A stretch of DNA of 64,000 bases from Pseudomonas wenzhouensis (GTDB lineage: Bacteria; Pseudomonadota; Gammaproteobacteria; Pseudomonadales; Pseudomonadaceae). The notes under the pieces are model-generated. The model saw only the letters and a list, made by a program, of their open reading frames with translations, was not told the origin of the DNA and ran no database searches. The translations under genes and the position numbers were made by a program. The stretch's first letter is position 1. Each line of letters starts with the position of its first letter. The stretch covers positions 744,001-808,000 of the forward strand of contig NZ_CP072610.1 of the NCBI RefSeq assembly GCF_021029445.1. The letters are read 5' to 3'. Below, in pieces: positions 50,747-60,035 of this stretch.

Positions 50747-53700
50747 ATGCCGAACAAAGGACTGCTTCTGGCCATGCTGCTGAGCCTGCTCAGCGCCTGT
50801 GATTCCTCCCAGCCCCCTGCCACGGTGACCCCCGCCGCGCCTGCTGCGCAACAGCCACAGGCGCCCAAGCCAGCGGTCGACCGCGAGGCACTGGCCAAGC
50901 GCTACGCCGGGCGCGAGCTGGAGGTGGTCGACGTTTCCGAGGTGCAGCTCGATGGCGCCAGTGCGCTGTCGCTGACCTTCTCCATGCCACTGGACCCCGA
51001 TCAGCCCTTCGCCGAACGCCTGCATCTGGTCGATAGCGTCTCTGGCAAGGTCGATGGCGCCTGGGAACTGACCGACAACCTCAGCGAGCTGCGCCTGCGC
51101 CACCTCGAGCCGAAGCGCAAACTGGTGCTGACCATCGATGCCGGGCTGAAGTCGATCAATGGCGGCAAACTCGCTGCCGAGCATGTCAGCCGTTTCGAAA
51201 CCCGCGACCTGCAGGCCAGCGTCGGTTTCGCCAGCCGTGGCTCGCTGCTGCCGACCCGACTGGCCGAAGGCCTGCCGGTGATCGCGCTGAACGTCGACAA
51301 GGTCAATGTCGAGTTCTTCCGCATCAAGCCCGAGGCGCTGCCGAATTTCCTCGCGCGCTGGGGCCGCGCCAGCAACCTGGATACCTGGGAGGCGCGCGAG
51401 CTGCTGCCGATGGCCGATCTAGTCTATGGCGGGCGCTTCGACCTGAACCCGGCACGCAATACCCGTGAAACCCTGCTGCTGCCCATTGCCGGCCTGGAGC
51501 CGTTCAAGCAGCCGGGCGTGTACCTGGTGGTGATGCGTGAGGCTGGCAGCTACAGCTACTCGCAGCCAGCGACGCTGTTTTCCCTGAGCGATATCGGCCT
51601 GTCCGCGCATCGTTATCGTGACCGCCTCGATGTGTTCACCCAGACGCTGGAAGGTGGCAAGGCGCAGTCCGGCGTGCAGCTCGAGTTGCTCGATGGTGAT
51701 GGCGCTTTGCTCGCTGAAGGCAAGACCGATTCGGCCGGCCATGCGCAACTGCCGCTGCCGGACAAGGCCCAGGTGCTGCTGGCCAGGCAGGACGAGCAGA
51801 CCAGCCTGCTGCGCCTGAACACCCCGGCGCTGGATCTGGCCGAATTCGACATCACCGGCCCGAAAGCGCACGCCCTGCAGTTCTTCGTGTTCGGCCCGCG
51901 CGATCTGTATCGCCCCGGCGAGACCGTGCTGCTCAACGGCCTGCTGCGCGATGCCGATGGTCGCCCGGTCAAGGCGCAGCCGGTCAGCGTCGAGGTACGC
52001 CGCCCGGATGAGCAAATCAGCCGCAAGTTCGTCTGGAATGCCGGTGATGACGGCCTCTATCAGTATCAACTGCCGCTGGCCGAGGAGGCCCCGACCGGGC
52101 GCTGGCAACTGTTGCTCGACCTGGGCGACGGCAGCCCACAGCTCTATGAATTTCTCGTCGAGGACTTCCTGCCCGAGCGCCTGGCCCTGGAACTCAAGGG
52201 CCAGGACCAGCCCTATGCACCGGGCGACAGTGCCGAGTTCGCTGTGACTGGCCGCTATCTCTACGGCGCGCCGGCCGCCGGTAATCGCCTGACCGGGCAG
52301 CTCTATGTGCGTCCGCTGCGTGAGGCGGTGGCCAGCCTGCCGGGCTATCAGTTCGGCGATATCACCGAGGCCGATCTGAGCCAGGACCAGGAACTGGACG
52401 AGGTCAGTCTCGACGATCAGGGCCGCGCCGTGCTGCGCCCGGAAAATCGCTGGGGTGACGCCAAGTCGCCGCTGCGTCTGATCCTCCAGGCCAGCCTGCA
52501 AGAGTCCGGTGGTCGCCCGATCACCCGCCGCATCATCCAGCCGGTGTGGCCGGCCGAGCGGTTGCCAGGGCTGCGTGGGCTGTTCGAGGGTGAGGAAGTC
52601 GACGCCGACAGCCTGGCCGAATTCGAAATTCTGGTGGCCGACGCCGCTGGCAACAAGCTGGCAGCCGACAACCTCAACGTGCGCCTGGTGCGCGAACGCC
52701 GCGACTATTTCTGGAGCTTCTCCGACGGTGAAGGCTGGCGTCACAACTACAACGAGAAATTCCTCACCCTCAGCGACGAGCCGCTGAAGGTCGCCGCGGG
52801 CGGTACCGCCAAGGTCAGCTTCCCGGTGGAGTGGGGCCCTTATCGGGTCGAGGTGGTGGACAACCAGACCGGGCTGGTCAGCAGTCTGCGCTTCTGGGCC
52901 GGCTACCGCTGGCAGGACAACGCCGATGGCGGCGCGGTGCGCCCGGACCAGGTCAAGCTGGCGCTGGATAAACCCGCCTATTCCGCCGGTGATGTGGCCA
53001 GGATCACCGTCACCCCGCCCGCTGCCGGCAACGGCTACCTGCTGGTCGAGTCCAGCGAGGGGCCGCTGTGGTGGGAGGAAATCAGCGTGCCGGCCGAAGG
53101 CAAGACCTTCGAACTGCCCATCGACAAGAAATGGGCGCGCCACGATCTCTACCTCAGCGCCCTGGTGGTGCGTCCGGGTGAGCGCAAGGCGCAGGTCACC
53201 CCGAAACGTGCGGTCGGCCTGCTGCACCTGCCGCTGGAACGTGCCCCGCGCAAGCTGGCGGTGAGCCTGGAGGCGCCAGAGAAGATGCGGCCCAAACAGC
53301 CGCTGAAGGTCAAGGTCAGCGCGCGTAATGCCGACGGCAGCATTCCTGACAAGGTGCATGTGCTGGTCGCCGCGGTGGACGTGGGCATCCTAAATATCAC
53401 CAGCTATGCCACGCCCGATCCTTTCGCCAACTTCTTCGGGCGCAAGGCCTATGGCGCTGACCAACTGGATATCTACGGCCAACTGATCGAAGCCCAGGGG
53501 CGCGTCGCCAGCCTGGCCTTCGGTGGTGATGCCGGCCTTGCCGCCGGTGGCAAACGCCCGGATACCAGTGTGCTGATCGTCGCCCTGCAGAGCGATGCGC
53601 TGAAACTGAACGACAAGGGCGAGGGCGAAGTCAGCCTGGACATTCCCGACTTCAACGGCGAGCTGCGACTGATGGCCCAGGCCTGGACCGACGAACGCTT

Positions 53701-55645
53701 CGGCATGGCCGAGGCCAAGACGGTGGTCGCTGCGCCGCTGATCGCCGAACTGTCGATGCCGCGTTTCCTTGCCGGTGGTGACGAAACCACCCTGGCGCTG
53801 GACCTGACCAACCTGTCCGGTGCCGAGCAGCAGCTCGACGTGCAGGTCAGTGTGGAAGGCCAACTGCGTCTGCTCAACCAGGGTGAGGCGCCGATCCGTC
53901 TGAACGACGGCCAGCGCACCACACTGCGGATTCCGGTGCGCGCCGAAGGTGGCCTGGGGCAGGGGCGTATCCATGTCGAGGTGCAGGGCCTGGCTCTGCC
54001 GAACGAGACGCTGGGCGACTTCAGTCGCGAATGGACGCTGGGCATTCGCCCGGCCTACCCGGCGCAGCTGCAACACTTCCGTGCGGTATTGGGGGAGGGC
54101 GAGCCCTGGACCCTGCCGGCCGGTACCTTGAACCAGTTCGAGCCTGCCGGGCTGGAGGCGGTGCTGGCGCTGTCGAGCCGGCCGCCGCTGAACCTCGGTG
54201 AGCAGATCCGTGCACTCAAGGCCTATCCGTACGGGTGTCTGGAGCAGACCACCAGCGGCCTGTTTCCGTCGCTCTACGCTGACGCTGCGAGCCTCAAGCG
54301 CCTCGGCTTGGAAGGCGAGCCGGAAGAGCAACGGCGCAAGAGCATCGAGCTGGGTATCGAGCGTCTGCTCGGCATGCAGCGTCACAGTGGCGGCTTCGGC
54401 CTGTGGAGCGCCGAGAGCGAAGAGGAATACTGGCTCACCGCTTATGTCACCGACTTCCTCCTGCGTGCTCGCGAGCAGGGCTTTGGCGTACCGCCAGAGG
54501 CACTGAAGAAGGCCAACGACCGCCTGCTGCGTTACCTGCAGCAGAGCAGTCTGATCGAAGCCAGCTACAGCCAGGACTTCGCCCACACCCGCTTCGCCGT
54601 GCAGGCCTACGCCGGCTACGTGTTGGCGCGTAGCCAACAGGCGCCGCTGGGCGCGCTACGCAGCCTGTTCGACCGTCGTAACGACGCCCGCTCCGGTCTG
54701 CCGCTGGTGCAACTGGCCGCCGCATTGAAGCTGATGGGCGATGCACCGCGTGCCGAGCAGGCGTTGAATCAGGGCTTGATTCAACAACGCGATGGCGAAC
54801 GCTGGATGGCTGACTATGGCAGCCCGCTGCGCGATCAGGCGCTGATTCTCGCCCTGCTGGAAGAGCACGATCTGGCGGCTGGCCAGCGCGAGCAACGTCT
54901 GTTCAATCTGGCGGATGAGCTGGCCGGTCAGCGCTGGTTGTCGACCCAGGAGCGCAACTCGCTGTTCCTCGCCGGTCGCGGCATTCTCGGCAAACCCGAG
55001 CAAAGCTGGAGCGCCAAGCTGGCCAGCGGCGCCTTCCAGTTCGACCTGAGCAACCAGCAGCCCGGCATCAAGCTGGAGCGTGGCGAGCTGGCCGAACCGC
55101 TGAGCGTGAGCAACGCCGGCAGCGCTACCTTGTATCAGCAACTTACCCTGTCCGGTTACCCGAGCCAGGCGCCGCGCGCCGGTGGTGAGAACCTCAGCAT
55201 CGAGCGCGAGTACCTCGGTATGGATGGTCGCCCGCTCGATTTGCAGCGCCTGGACAGCGGCGAACTGGTGCTGGTGCACCTGGCCGTGCGCGCCAAGCAA
55301 CGTGTGCCGGACGCCCTGGTCGTTGACCTGCTCCCGGCTGGCCTGGAGCTGGAGAACCAGAACCTGGCGCAAAGCGCGGCGAGCCTTGATGACGCAGGCA
55401 TCAACGTCAAGGAGTGGCGTCAGTCGATGCAGAACGCGCGGATCAAGCACCAGGAATATCGCGGCGACCGTTACGTAGCCGCGGTGGATGTGGAGGAGTA
55501 CGGCACTACCCATCTGCTCTACCTGGCCCGTGCGGTGACGCCGGGCAGCTACCGTGTACCGCCACCGCAGGTCGAATCCATGTACCGCCCGAGCTGGCAG
55601 GCACTGGGTAGTGCGCCGGATAGTCTGGTGGTGAGGGGGCGCTAA
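50747..55645 (+). CDS. yfhM: bacterial alpha-2-macroglobulin lipoprotein (YfhM type)
   Basis: 1632 residues, close to E. coli YfhM, with near identity in many blocks (VSEVQLDGASALSLTFS, VGFASRGSLLPTRL, VYGGRFDLNPARNTRE). The lipobox is LLSAC with the lipidated cysteine at 18 followed by Asp, an inner-membrane retention signal in the Lol rule. The thioester motif CLEQ is intact in YPYGCLEQTTSGLFPSLYA (about residue 1166). Such proteins are thought to trap proteases that breach the outer membrane and work with PBP1C, whose gene lies downstream. Start has CGGAG upstream; a TATAGT at 50706-50711 may be the -10 box. Confidence 0.95.
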   Translation: MPNKGLLLAMLLSLLSACDSSQPPATVTPAAPAAQQPQAPKPAVDREALAKRYAGRELEVVDVSEVQLDGASALSLTFSMPLDPDQPFAERLHLVDSVSGKVDGAWELTDNLSELRLRHLEPKRKLVLTIDAGLKSINGGKLAAEHVSRFETRDLQASVGFASRGSLLPTRLAEGLPVIALNVDKVNVEFFRIKPEALPNFLARWGRASNLDTWEARELLPMADLVYGGRFDLNPARNTRETLLLPIAGLEPFKQPGVYLVVMREAGSYSYSQPATLFSLSDIGLSAHRYRDRLDVFTQTLEGGKAQSGVQLELLDGDGALLAEGKTDSAGHAQLPLPDKAQVLLARQDEQTSLLRLNTPALDLAEFDITGPKAHALQFFVFGPRDLYRPGETVLLNGLLRDADGRPVKAQPVSVEVRRPDEQISRKFVWNAGDDGLYQYQLPLAEEAPTGRWQLLLDLGDGSPQLYEFLVEDFLPERLALELKGQDQPYAPGDSAEFAVTGRYLYGAPAAGNRLTGQLYVRPLREAVASLPGYQFGDITEADLSQDQELDEVSLDDQGRAVLRPENRWGDAKSPLRLILQASLQESGGRPITRRIIQPVWPAERLPGLRGLFEGEEVDADSLAEFEILVADAAGNKLAADNLNVRLVRERRDYFWSFSDGEGWRHNYNEKFLTLSDEPLKVAAGGTAKVSFPVEWGPYRVEVVDNQTGLVSSLRFWAGYRWQDNADGGAVRPDQVKLALDKPAYSAGDVARITVTPPAAGNGYLLVESSEGPLWWEEISVPAEGKTFELPIDKKWARHDLYLSALVVRPGERKAQVTPKRAVGLLHLPLERAPRKLAVSLEAPEKMRPKQPLKVKVSARNADGSIPDKVHVLVAAVDVGILNITSYATPDPFANFFGRKAYGADQLDIYGQLIEAQGRVASLAFGGDAGLAAGGKRPDTSVLIVALQSDALKLNDKGEGEVSLDIPDFNGELRLMAQAWTDERFGMAEAKTVVAAPLIAELSMPRFLAGGDETTLALDLTNLSGAEQQLDVQVSVEGQLRLLNQGEAPIRLNDGQRTTLRIPVRAEGGLGQGRIHVEVQGLALPNETLGDFSREWTLGIRPAYPAQLQHFRAVLGEGEPWTLPAGTLNQFEPAGLEAVLALSSRPPLNLGEQIRALKAYPYGCLEQTTSGLFPSLYADAASLKRLGLEGEPEEQRRKSIELGIERLLGMQRHSGGFGLWSAESEEEYWLTAYVTDFLLRAREQGFGVPPEALKKANDRLLRYLQQSSLIEASYSQDFAHTRFAVQAYAGYVLARSQQAPLGALRSLFDRRNDARSGLPLVQLAAALKLMGDAPRAEQALNQGLIQQRDGERWMADYGSPLRDQALILALLEEHDLAAGQREQRLFNLADELAGQRWLSTQERNSLFLAGRGILGKPEQSWSAKLASGAFQFDLSNQQPGIKLERGELAEPLSVSNAGSATLYQQLTLSGYPSQAPRAGGENLSIEREYLGMDGRPLDLQRLDSGELVLVHLAVRAKQRVPDALVVDLLPAGLELENQNLAQSAASLDDAGINVKEWRQSMQNARIKHQEYRGDRYVAAVDVEEYGTTHLLYLARAVTPGSYRVPPPQVESMYRPSWQALGSAPDSLVVRGR

Positions 55646-55651
55646 AAGCGG

Positions 55652-55765
55652 CCCTCTCCTCAACCCTCTCCCATGAATGGGAGAGGGGGCCGAGCGTGTA
55701 CAACTTCTGTTGCGTGTCTAACTTCTCCCCTCTCCCGCTTGCGGGAGAGGGGTTGGGGGAGAGGG
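55652..55765. repeat. inverted pair of CCCTCTCCC/GGGAGAGGG repeats, left of the DUF559 gene
   Basis: Unit 1 at 55652-55690 (stem CCCTCTCCC/GGGAGAGGG, loop ATGAAT) and unit 2 at 55727-55765 (stem CCCCTCTCCC/GGGAGAGGGG, loop GCTTGC) face opposite ways. This resembles the pair at 22111-22197. It separates the alpha-2-macroglobulin stop codon from the DUF559 gene. Confidence 0.85.
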
Positions 55766-55787
55766 AAAAAAGGTTCAAGGAGGAACC

Positions 55788-56132
55788 ATGACGCTACTCG
55801 ACAACGCCAAACGCCTTCGTCATGAGATGACTGATGCCGAACAACGGCTCTGGTATTACCTGCGTGCCCACCGCTTCCTAGGCCTGAAGTTCAAACGGCA
55901 GAAACCCATTGGCCCTTATATCGTCGACTTCATCTGCACCGAACGCTGGCTGGTCATCGAGCTGGACGGTGGTCAACATCAGCGGCAGGCGGAATACGAC
56001 CAGAAACGTGAGCATTATCTGGAGAGTCGAGGCTATCGTGTGCTGCGTTTCTGGAATCATCAGGTGCTGGCTGAAACGAAGGCGGTACTTGAACGGGTTC
56101 GTCTTGAAATCGGCGAGCAAGATGGGCGGTGA
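55788..56132 (+). CDS. DUF559 (Vsr/restriction-endonuclease-like fold) protein
   Basis: 114 residues. RLRHEMTDAEQRLWYYLRAHR, LGLKFKRQKPIGPYIVDFIC, LVIELDGGQHQ and YDQKREHYLESRGYRVLRFWNHQV are the standard DUF559 blocks. The D of YIVDF, the E of IELDGGQH and the following Q/H match PD-(D/E)xK nuclease positions, as in the very-short-patch-repair enzymes. AAGGAGGAA at 55778-55786 is a strong ribosome site. It is flanked by palindromic repeats on both sides and sits between yfhM and pbpC, which are normally adjacent. Function unknown; a nuclease acting on DNA is inference from the fold. Confidence 0.88.
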   Translation: MTLLDNAKRLRHEMTDAEQRLWYYLRAHRFLGLKFKRQKPIGPYIVDFICTERWLVIELDGGQHQRQAEYDQKREHYLESRGYRVLRFWNHQVLAETKAVLERVRLEIGEQDGR

Positions 56133-56168
56133 ACGTAGCCACAAGTCTTGGCAAAACGCTGATCGGCT

Positions 56169-56207
56169 CCCCTCTCCCATTTATGGGAGAGGGGCTGGGG
56201 GAGAGGG
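56169..56207. repeat. CCCTCTCCC/GGGAGAGGG repeat, right of the DUF559 gene
   Basis: CCCCTCTCCC, loop ATTTAT, GGGAGAGGGG, then CTGGGGGAGAGGG. It runs almost to the pbpC start codon at 56214, so its hairpin could affect pbpC translation. Confidence 0.85.
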
Positions 56208-56213
56208 CCTTGC

Positions 56214-58535
56214 ATGCGCCGCCTAACTCGCCGTTGGCTCCTCATTCTCGTACTCCCCCTGACCCTGCTCTGGCTAGCCGACCAACTCTTTCCACTACCC
56301 CTGCCCGAGGATGATCTGGCGCGGGTGGTGCTGGCCGAGGACGGCACGCCGTTGTGGCGCTTCGCTGACCGTGATGGCGTATGGCGCTATCCGGTGACGC
56401 CCGAAGAGGTCTCGCCCTATTACCTGGAAGCGTTGCTGACTTACGAGGACCGCTGGTTTCGCCAGCACCCTGGGGTCAATCCGCTGGCGCTGGGGCGTGC
56501 GGCCTGGCAGAACCTGACCGGCGGGCGCGTGGTGTCCGGCGGCAGTACGCTGTCGATGCAGGTGGCGCGGCTGCTCGATCCGCATGGGCGTGACCTGCCC
56601 GGCAAGCTCAAGCAACTGTGGCGCACGGCGCAGTTGGAATGGCACCTGTCCAAGGACGAAATCCTCACCCTGTACCTGAACCGTGCGCCTTTCGGTGGCA
56701 CCCTCGAGGGCGTGGCGGCTGCCAGCTGGAGTTACCTGGGCAAGCCGCCGAGCCAACTGACCCGTGCCGATGCGGCGTTGCTCGCGGTACTGCCGCAGGC
56801 GCCCAGCCGCTTGCGTCCGGACCGGCATCCCGAGCGCGCCCAGGCCGCACGTGACAAGGTGCTGCGGCGCCTGGGCGAGTTTCAGGTGTGGCCCCAGTCC
56901 CAGGTAGACGAAGCGCTGGAGGAACCAGTGTTTCTAGCGCCGCGCCGTGAGCCAAGCCTCGCGCCCTTGCTGGCGCGGCGGCTGAACCGTGCCGGCAGCC
57001 CACCGCTAATCCGCACCACCCTCGATGCCAGCTTGCAGCAGCGCCTGGAAGACCTGCTGCTGGGCTGGCGCGCGCGCCTGCCTGAGCGCACCTCGGCGGC
57101 GATTCTGGTGGTCGAGCACGAGAGTATGGCGGTGCGTGCCTATCTCGGATCGGTGGATATAGCCGATACCTCGCGCTTCGGTCACGTCGACATGGTTCGC
57201 GCCCTGCGCTCGCCGGGCTCGACGCTCAAGCCCTTTCTCTATGGCATGGCCCTGGATGCCGGGCTGATTCATTCCGAGTCGCTGCTGCAGGACGTGCCGC
57301 GACACTATGGCGACTACCGGCCCGGCAACTTCGCCGCCGGCTTCGTCGGTCCGGTATCGGCCAGCGAGGCGCTGGCCACCTCGCTCAATTTGCCGGCCGT
57401 GCAGTTGCTCGAAGCCTACGGGCCGAAACGCTTTGCCGGTGAGCTGCGCAGTGCCGGTGTGCCTATTCGCCTGCCTGCACTGGCGGAGCCGAACCTGGCG
57501 ATGATCCTTGGAGGCGGCGGTTCGCGCCTGGAGTCGCTGGTGGCAGGCTACAGCGCCTTCGCGCGCGGTGGCATGGCGGCCAAGCCGCGACTGCAGCCGA
57601 GTGATGAACTGCGCGAGCGGCGCCTGCTGTCGCCCGGCTCGGCCTGGATCATCAGGCGCATTCTCAGCGGTCAGGCGCGCCCTGATCGTGACCCGCGTGC
57701 CTACCTGGCGCAGCGCCCGACCCTGGCCTGGAAAACCGGCACCAGCTACGGCTTTCGCGATGCCTGGGCCATCGGCGTCGGCCCGCGTCACCTGATCGGT
57801 ATCTGGATCGGTCGCCCGGATGGCACGCCGGTGCCTGGCCAGTTCGGCCTGGCCTCCGCTGCGCCGCTGTTGCTGCAGGTTCACGATCTGCTGGTCAACC
57901 GCGACAGCCAGCGCGGCATTGCCACACCGCCCGATCCACAACCTGCCGAGGTGGGTGTGGCGGCCATCTGCTGGCCATTGGGGCAGCCGATGAGCAGGGA
58001 CGACCCCAACTGCCGGCGCCTGCGTTTCGTCTGGACGCTTGAAGGCACCACGCCACCCACGCTGCTGGCAGCCGATCAGCCACTGGGGAGCGGTTTGCGC
58101 GAGCGCTATTGGGTCAATGCCCAAGGGCTGCGCGTCGGCTCCGGTTGTGCCGGGGCCGAAGCGCGTGAACTGGCCTTGTGGCCGGCACCGCTGGAGCCCT
58201 GGTTGCCGCGCCGGGAGCGGCGTACCGCGCGTTTGCCACATATCGATGCGAGCTGCCCGCCACCACAGAGCAGTCAGGTGTCACCGTTGTCCATCGTCGG
58301 TGTGCGCAATGGCGATCGCTTGCGTCGGCCGCAAGGCAGTCAAGAACCGCTAAGGCTCAATCTTTCGGCCCTGGGCGGCAGCGGCCGGCGCTGGTGGTTC
58401 CTCGATGGCCAACCTATTGGGGAGAGCACTCAGGATGCTCCCTTCAACCACGCGTTCGCCAGTGGCCGGCATCAACTGAGTGTGCTCGACGAAGGTGGTC
58501 AGACCGCTCGTCTGGAATTTAGCGTAGGGTCCTGA
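56214..58535 (+). CDS. pbpC: penicillin-binding protein 1C
   Basis: 773 residues. One N-terminal membrane anchor (about 7-22), glycosyltransferase domain (about 45-220) with the catalytic glutamate in LTYEDRWFRQHPGVN and STLSMQVARLL, transpeptidase domain (about 290-530) with SPGSTLKP (SxxK), TSLNLPA (SxN) and KTGTSYGFRDAW, and a C-terminal BiPBP_C domain (about 690-773). It is the cell-wall synthase partnered with the alpha-2-macroglobulin lipoprotein in many proteobacteria. No clear ribosome-binding site precedes the ATG beyond the GGGGGAGAGGG tail of the repeat, which may serve as one. Confidence 0.95.
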   Translation: MRRLTRRWLLILVLPLTLLWLADQLFPLPLPEDDLARVVLAEDGTPLWRFADRDGVWRYPVTPEEVSPYYLEALLTYEDRWFRQHPGVNPLALGRAAWQNLTGGRVVSGGSTLSMQVARLLDPHGRDLPGKLKQLWRTAQLEWHLSKDEILTLYLNRAPFGGTLEGVAAASWSYLGKPPSQLTRADAALLAVLPQAPSRLRPDRHPERAQAARDKVLRRLGEFQVWPQSQVDEALEEPVFLAPRREPSLAPLLARRLNRAGSPPLIRTTLDASLQQRLEDLLLGWRARLPERTSAAILVVEHESMAVRAYLGSVDIADTSRFGHVDMVRALRSPGSTLKPFLYGMALDAGLIHSESLLQDVPRHYGDYRPGNFAAGFVGPVSASEALATSLNLPAVQLLEAYGPKRFAGELRSAGVPIRLPALAEPNLAMILGGGGSRLESLVAGYSAFARGGMAAKPRLQPSDELRERRLLSPGSAWIIRRILSGQARPDRDPRAYLAQRPTLAWKTGTSYGFRDAWAIGVGPRHLIGIWIGRPDGTPVPGQFGLASAAPLLLQVHDLLVNRDSQRGIATPPDPQPAEVGVAAICWPLGQPMSRDDPNCRRLRFVWTLEGTTPPTLLAADQPLGSGLRERYWVNAQGLRVGSGCAGAEARELALWPAPLEPWLPRRERRTARLPHIDASCPPPQSSQVSPLSIVGVRNGDRLRRPQGSQEPLRLNLSALGGSGRRWWFLDGQPIGESTQDAPFNHAFASGRHQLSVLDEGGQTARLEFSVGS

Positions 58536-58746
58536 GATCTGAGTTTCCAGGTGTCGGCCGCTCTGGCCTGAGCTGCCTGGCCGATGGTCTAACCGGGTAG
58601 ATGGGCAAGTTCCGCCTTTAGTCGTGATGGGCTTTGTAAGATGCCGTGCACACCACTTATCCCTCCGGAACACGCTGGTGTGCGCCGCCTGGGCAGCCCC
58701 GCTGCACCCTACCTAAATTGGTACGTGATCTTAACGCCAGCGCGCT

Positions 58747-59874
58747 TTAGTGATCTGCCGCAACCAGACGGTTACGGCCTTCGCGCTTGGCGCGGTATAG
58801 CGCACTGTCGACGCGCTTGAAGAAGGCGTCGGCATCGGCGTCATGGCTGTTGCTGAAGCAACCGATGCCGAGACTGGTTGTCAGCTCCAGACGCTGATCG
58901 TACAACTGCAGGCCTTCTACCTCCAGCTCCTGTCGAAAGTGCTCGGCCAGATCCCAGGCCTGGGCCAGTGTGGTGCCCGGCAGCAGCACACCGAACTCCT
59001 CGCCACCCAGGCGTAGCAGTGCGTTGGCATCGCGGCGAAACACCTTGCGCATGCGTTCGGCGAAGGCGCTCAGGCAGGTATCGCCACCGACGTGGCCGTG
59101 TTCGTCGTTGACCTTCTTGAAGAAGTCGATATCCATCAGTACCAGCGACAGCGGCTCGCCCTGGCGCACTGCATTGGCCACCAGGCTGGGAAACAGGTTA
59201 TTGAACTGATAGCGGTTGCCGAGCTGGGTCAGGCTGTCGGTGCGACTGAGCAGGTCCAACTGGCTTTGCTGCTCCAGCAGCTTGAGCTCCAGATTGATGG
59301 TGGCGCGGTACTCGCGATGGTTACGCCCTAATACCAGAATCAGATAGCTGAGATAGAAGATCAGAGTGATCAGCATCGCGTGCCTCTGCTGCCAGTTCAG
59401 CGCCATCACTGCCAGGCCCGGCAGGTAGAGCAGGGCCAGCGCCAGGAGTGCGCGGCTGCGGCGCATGGCGAAGTTGAAGGTCATCGCCGTGGCGAAGGCC
59501 ACCGTGGCCAGTGTGGCGATCATTTCCGAGTCGTTGTAGGCATCGCTGTACACCGCCAGCGCATGGGCCTGGCCCCAGCACAACGAAGTCAGGAGGATCA
59601 GACCCCAGTGACGGTCGAGCCAGCGCTGCAACTGCTCGGGGCTTTCGAGGCCGTCAGGGCGGTGCAGCAGTCGCGCGGCCAGCAGTGCGGCGAACAGCAG
59701 GCAGCCCAGCACCCCGCTGAACATCAGGCTGCCGGGCGCTGCGCTGAAGGCCCAGGTCAGCAGCCAGGCCAGAAAATAGAAGAAACCACCAAGGCGCGTG
59801 CGGATGCGGGTGTCATCCACTTCGCGCCACAGGGCGAAGGTATTGGGTTGGCGCGGTACTTCGGCGTCGGGCAT
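58747..59874 (-). CDS. membrane-bound GGDEF diguanylate cyclase
   Basis: 375 residues from the ATG at 59872-59874 (MPDAEVPRQPNTFALWREV). About five or six membrane helices lie at 30-180, then a short coiled segment and a GGDEF domain (about 210-372) with LLRLGGEEFGVLLPG. The inhibitory site is altered: the four residues at that position read RDAN rather than RxxD, so product inhibition may be lost. A longer frame to 60270 exists; its extra part overlaps the DMT transporter gene and is rejected, although an ATG at 60015 cannot be fully excluded. Confidence 0.87.
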   Translation of the reverse strand: MPDAEVPRQPNTFALWREVDDTRIRTRLGGFFYFLAWLLTWAFSAAPGSLMFSGVLGCLLFAALLAARLLHRPDGLESPEQLQRWLDRHWGLILLTSLCWGQAHALAVYSDAYNDSEMIATLATVAFATAMTFNFAMRRSRALLALALLYLPGLAVMALNWQQRHAMLITLIFYLSYLILVLGRNHREYRATINLELKLLEQQSQLDLLSRTDSLTQLGNRYQFNNLFPSLVANAVRQGEPLSLVLMDIDFFKKVNDEHGHVGGDTCLSAFAERMRKVFRRDANALLRLGGEEFGVLLPGTTLAQAWDLAEHFRQELEVEGLQLYDQRLELTTSLGIGCFSNSHDADADAFFKRVDSALYRAKREGRNRLVAADH

Positions 59875-60035
59875 CGTTTTCGGCCTGTCACCGCTGGCGG
59901 CCACCTCCGGGCCGTCGCAGGCGACGTCAGAACCTTCTCCACGGGGCTTTTTGTGATCACAGAAAATGCATGCCTGAGCATAGCGCCTTTTCGTGATACC
60001 TGGAGTGTCCATTTGCCAGTATTCGTGGCCACCCG

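Noticed and set aside
51419..53359. 646-codon minus-strand frame inside the alpha-2-macroglobulin gene
   Set aside because: No family motif; the plus-strand protein matches YfhM throughout. A shadow of codon bias.
55652..55765. Repeat units near the DUF559 gene as a CRISPR array
   Set aside because: Units are few, palindromic, in alternating orientation and without regular unique spacers. No cas genes are present. No CRISPR array was seen anywhere in the window.
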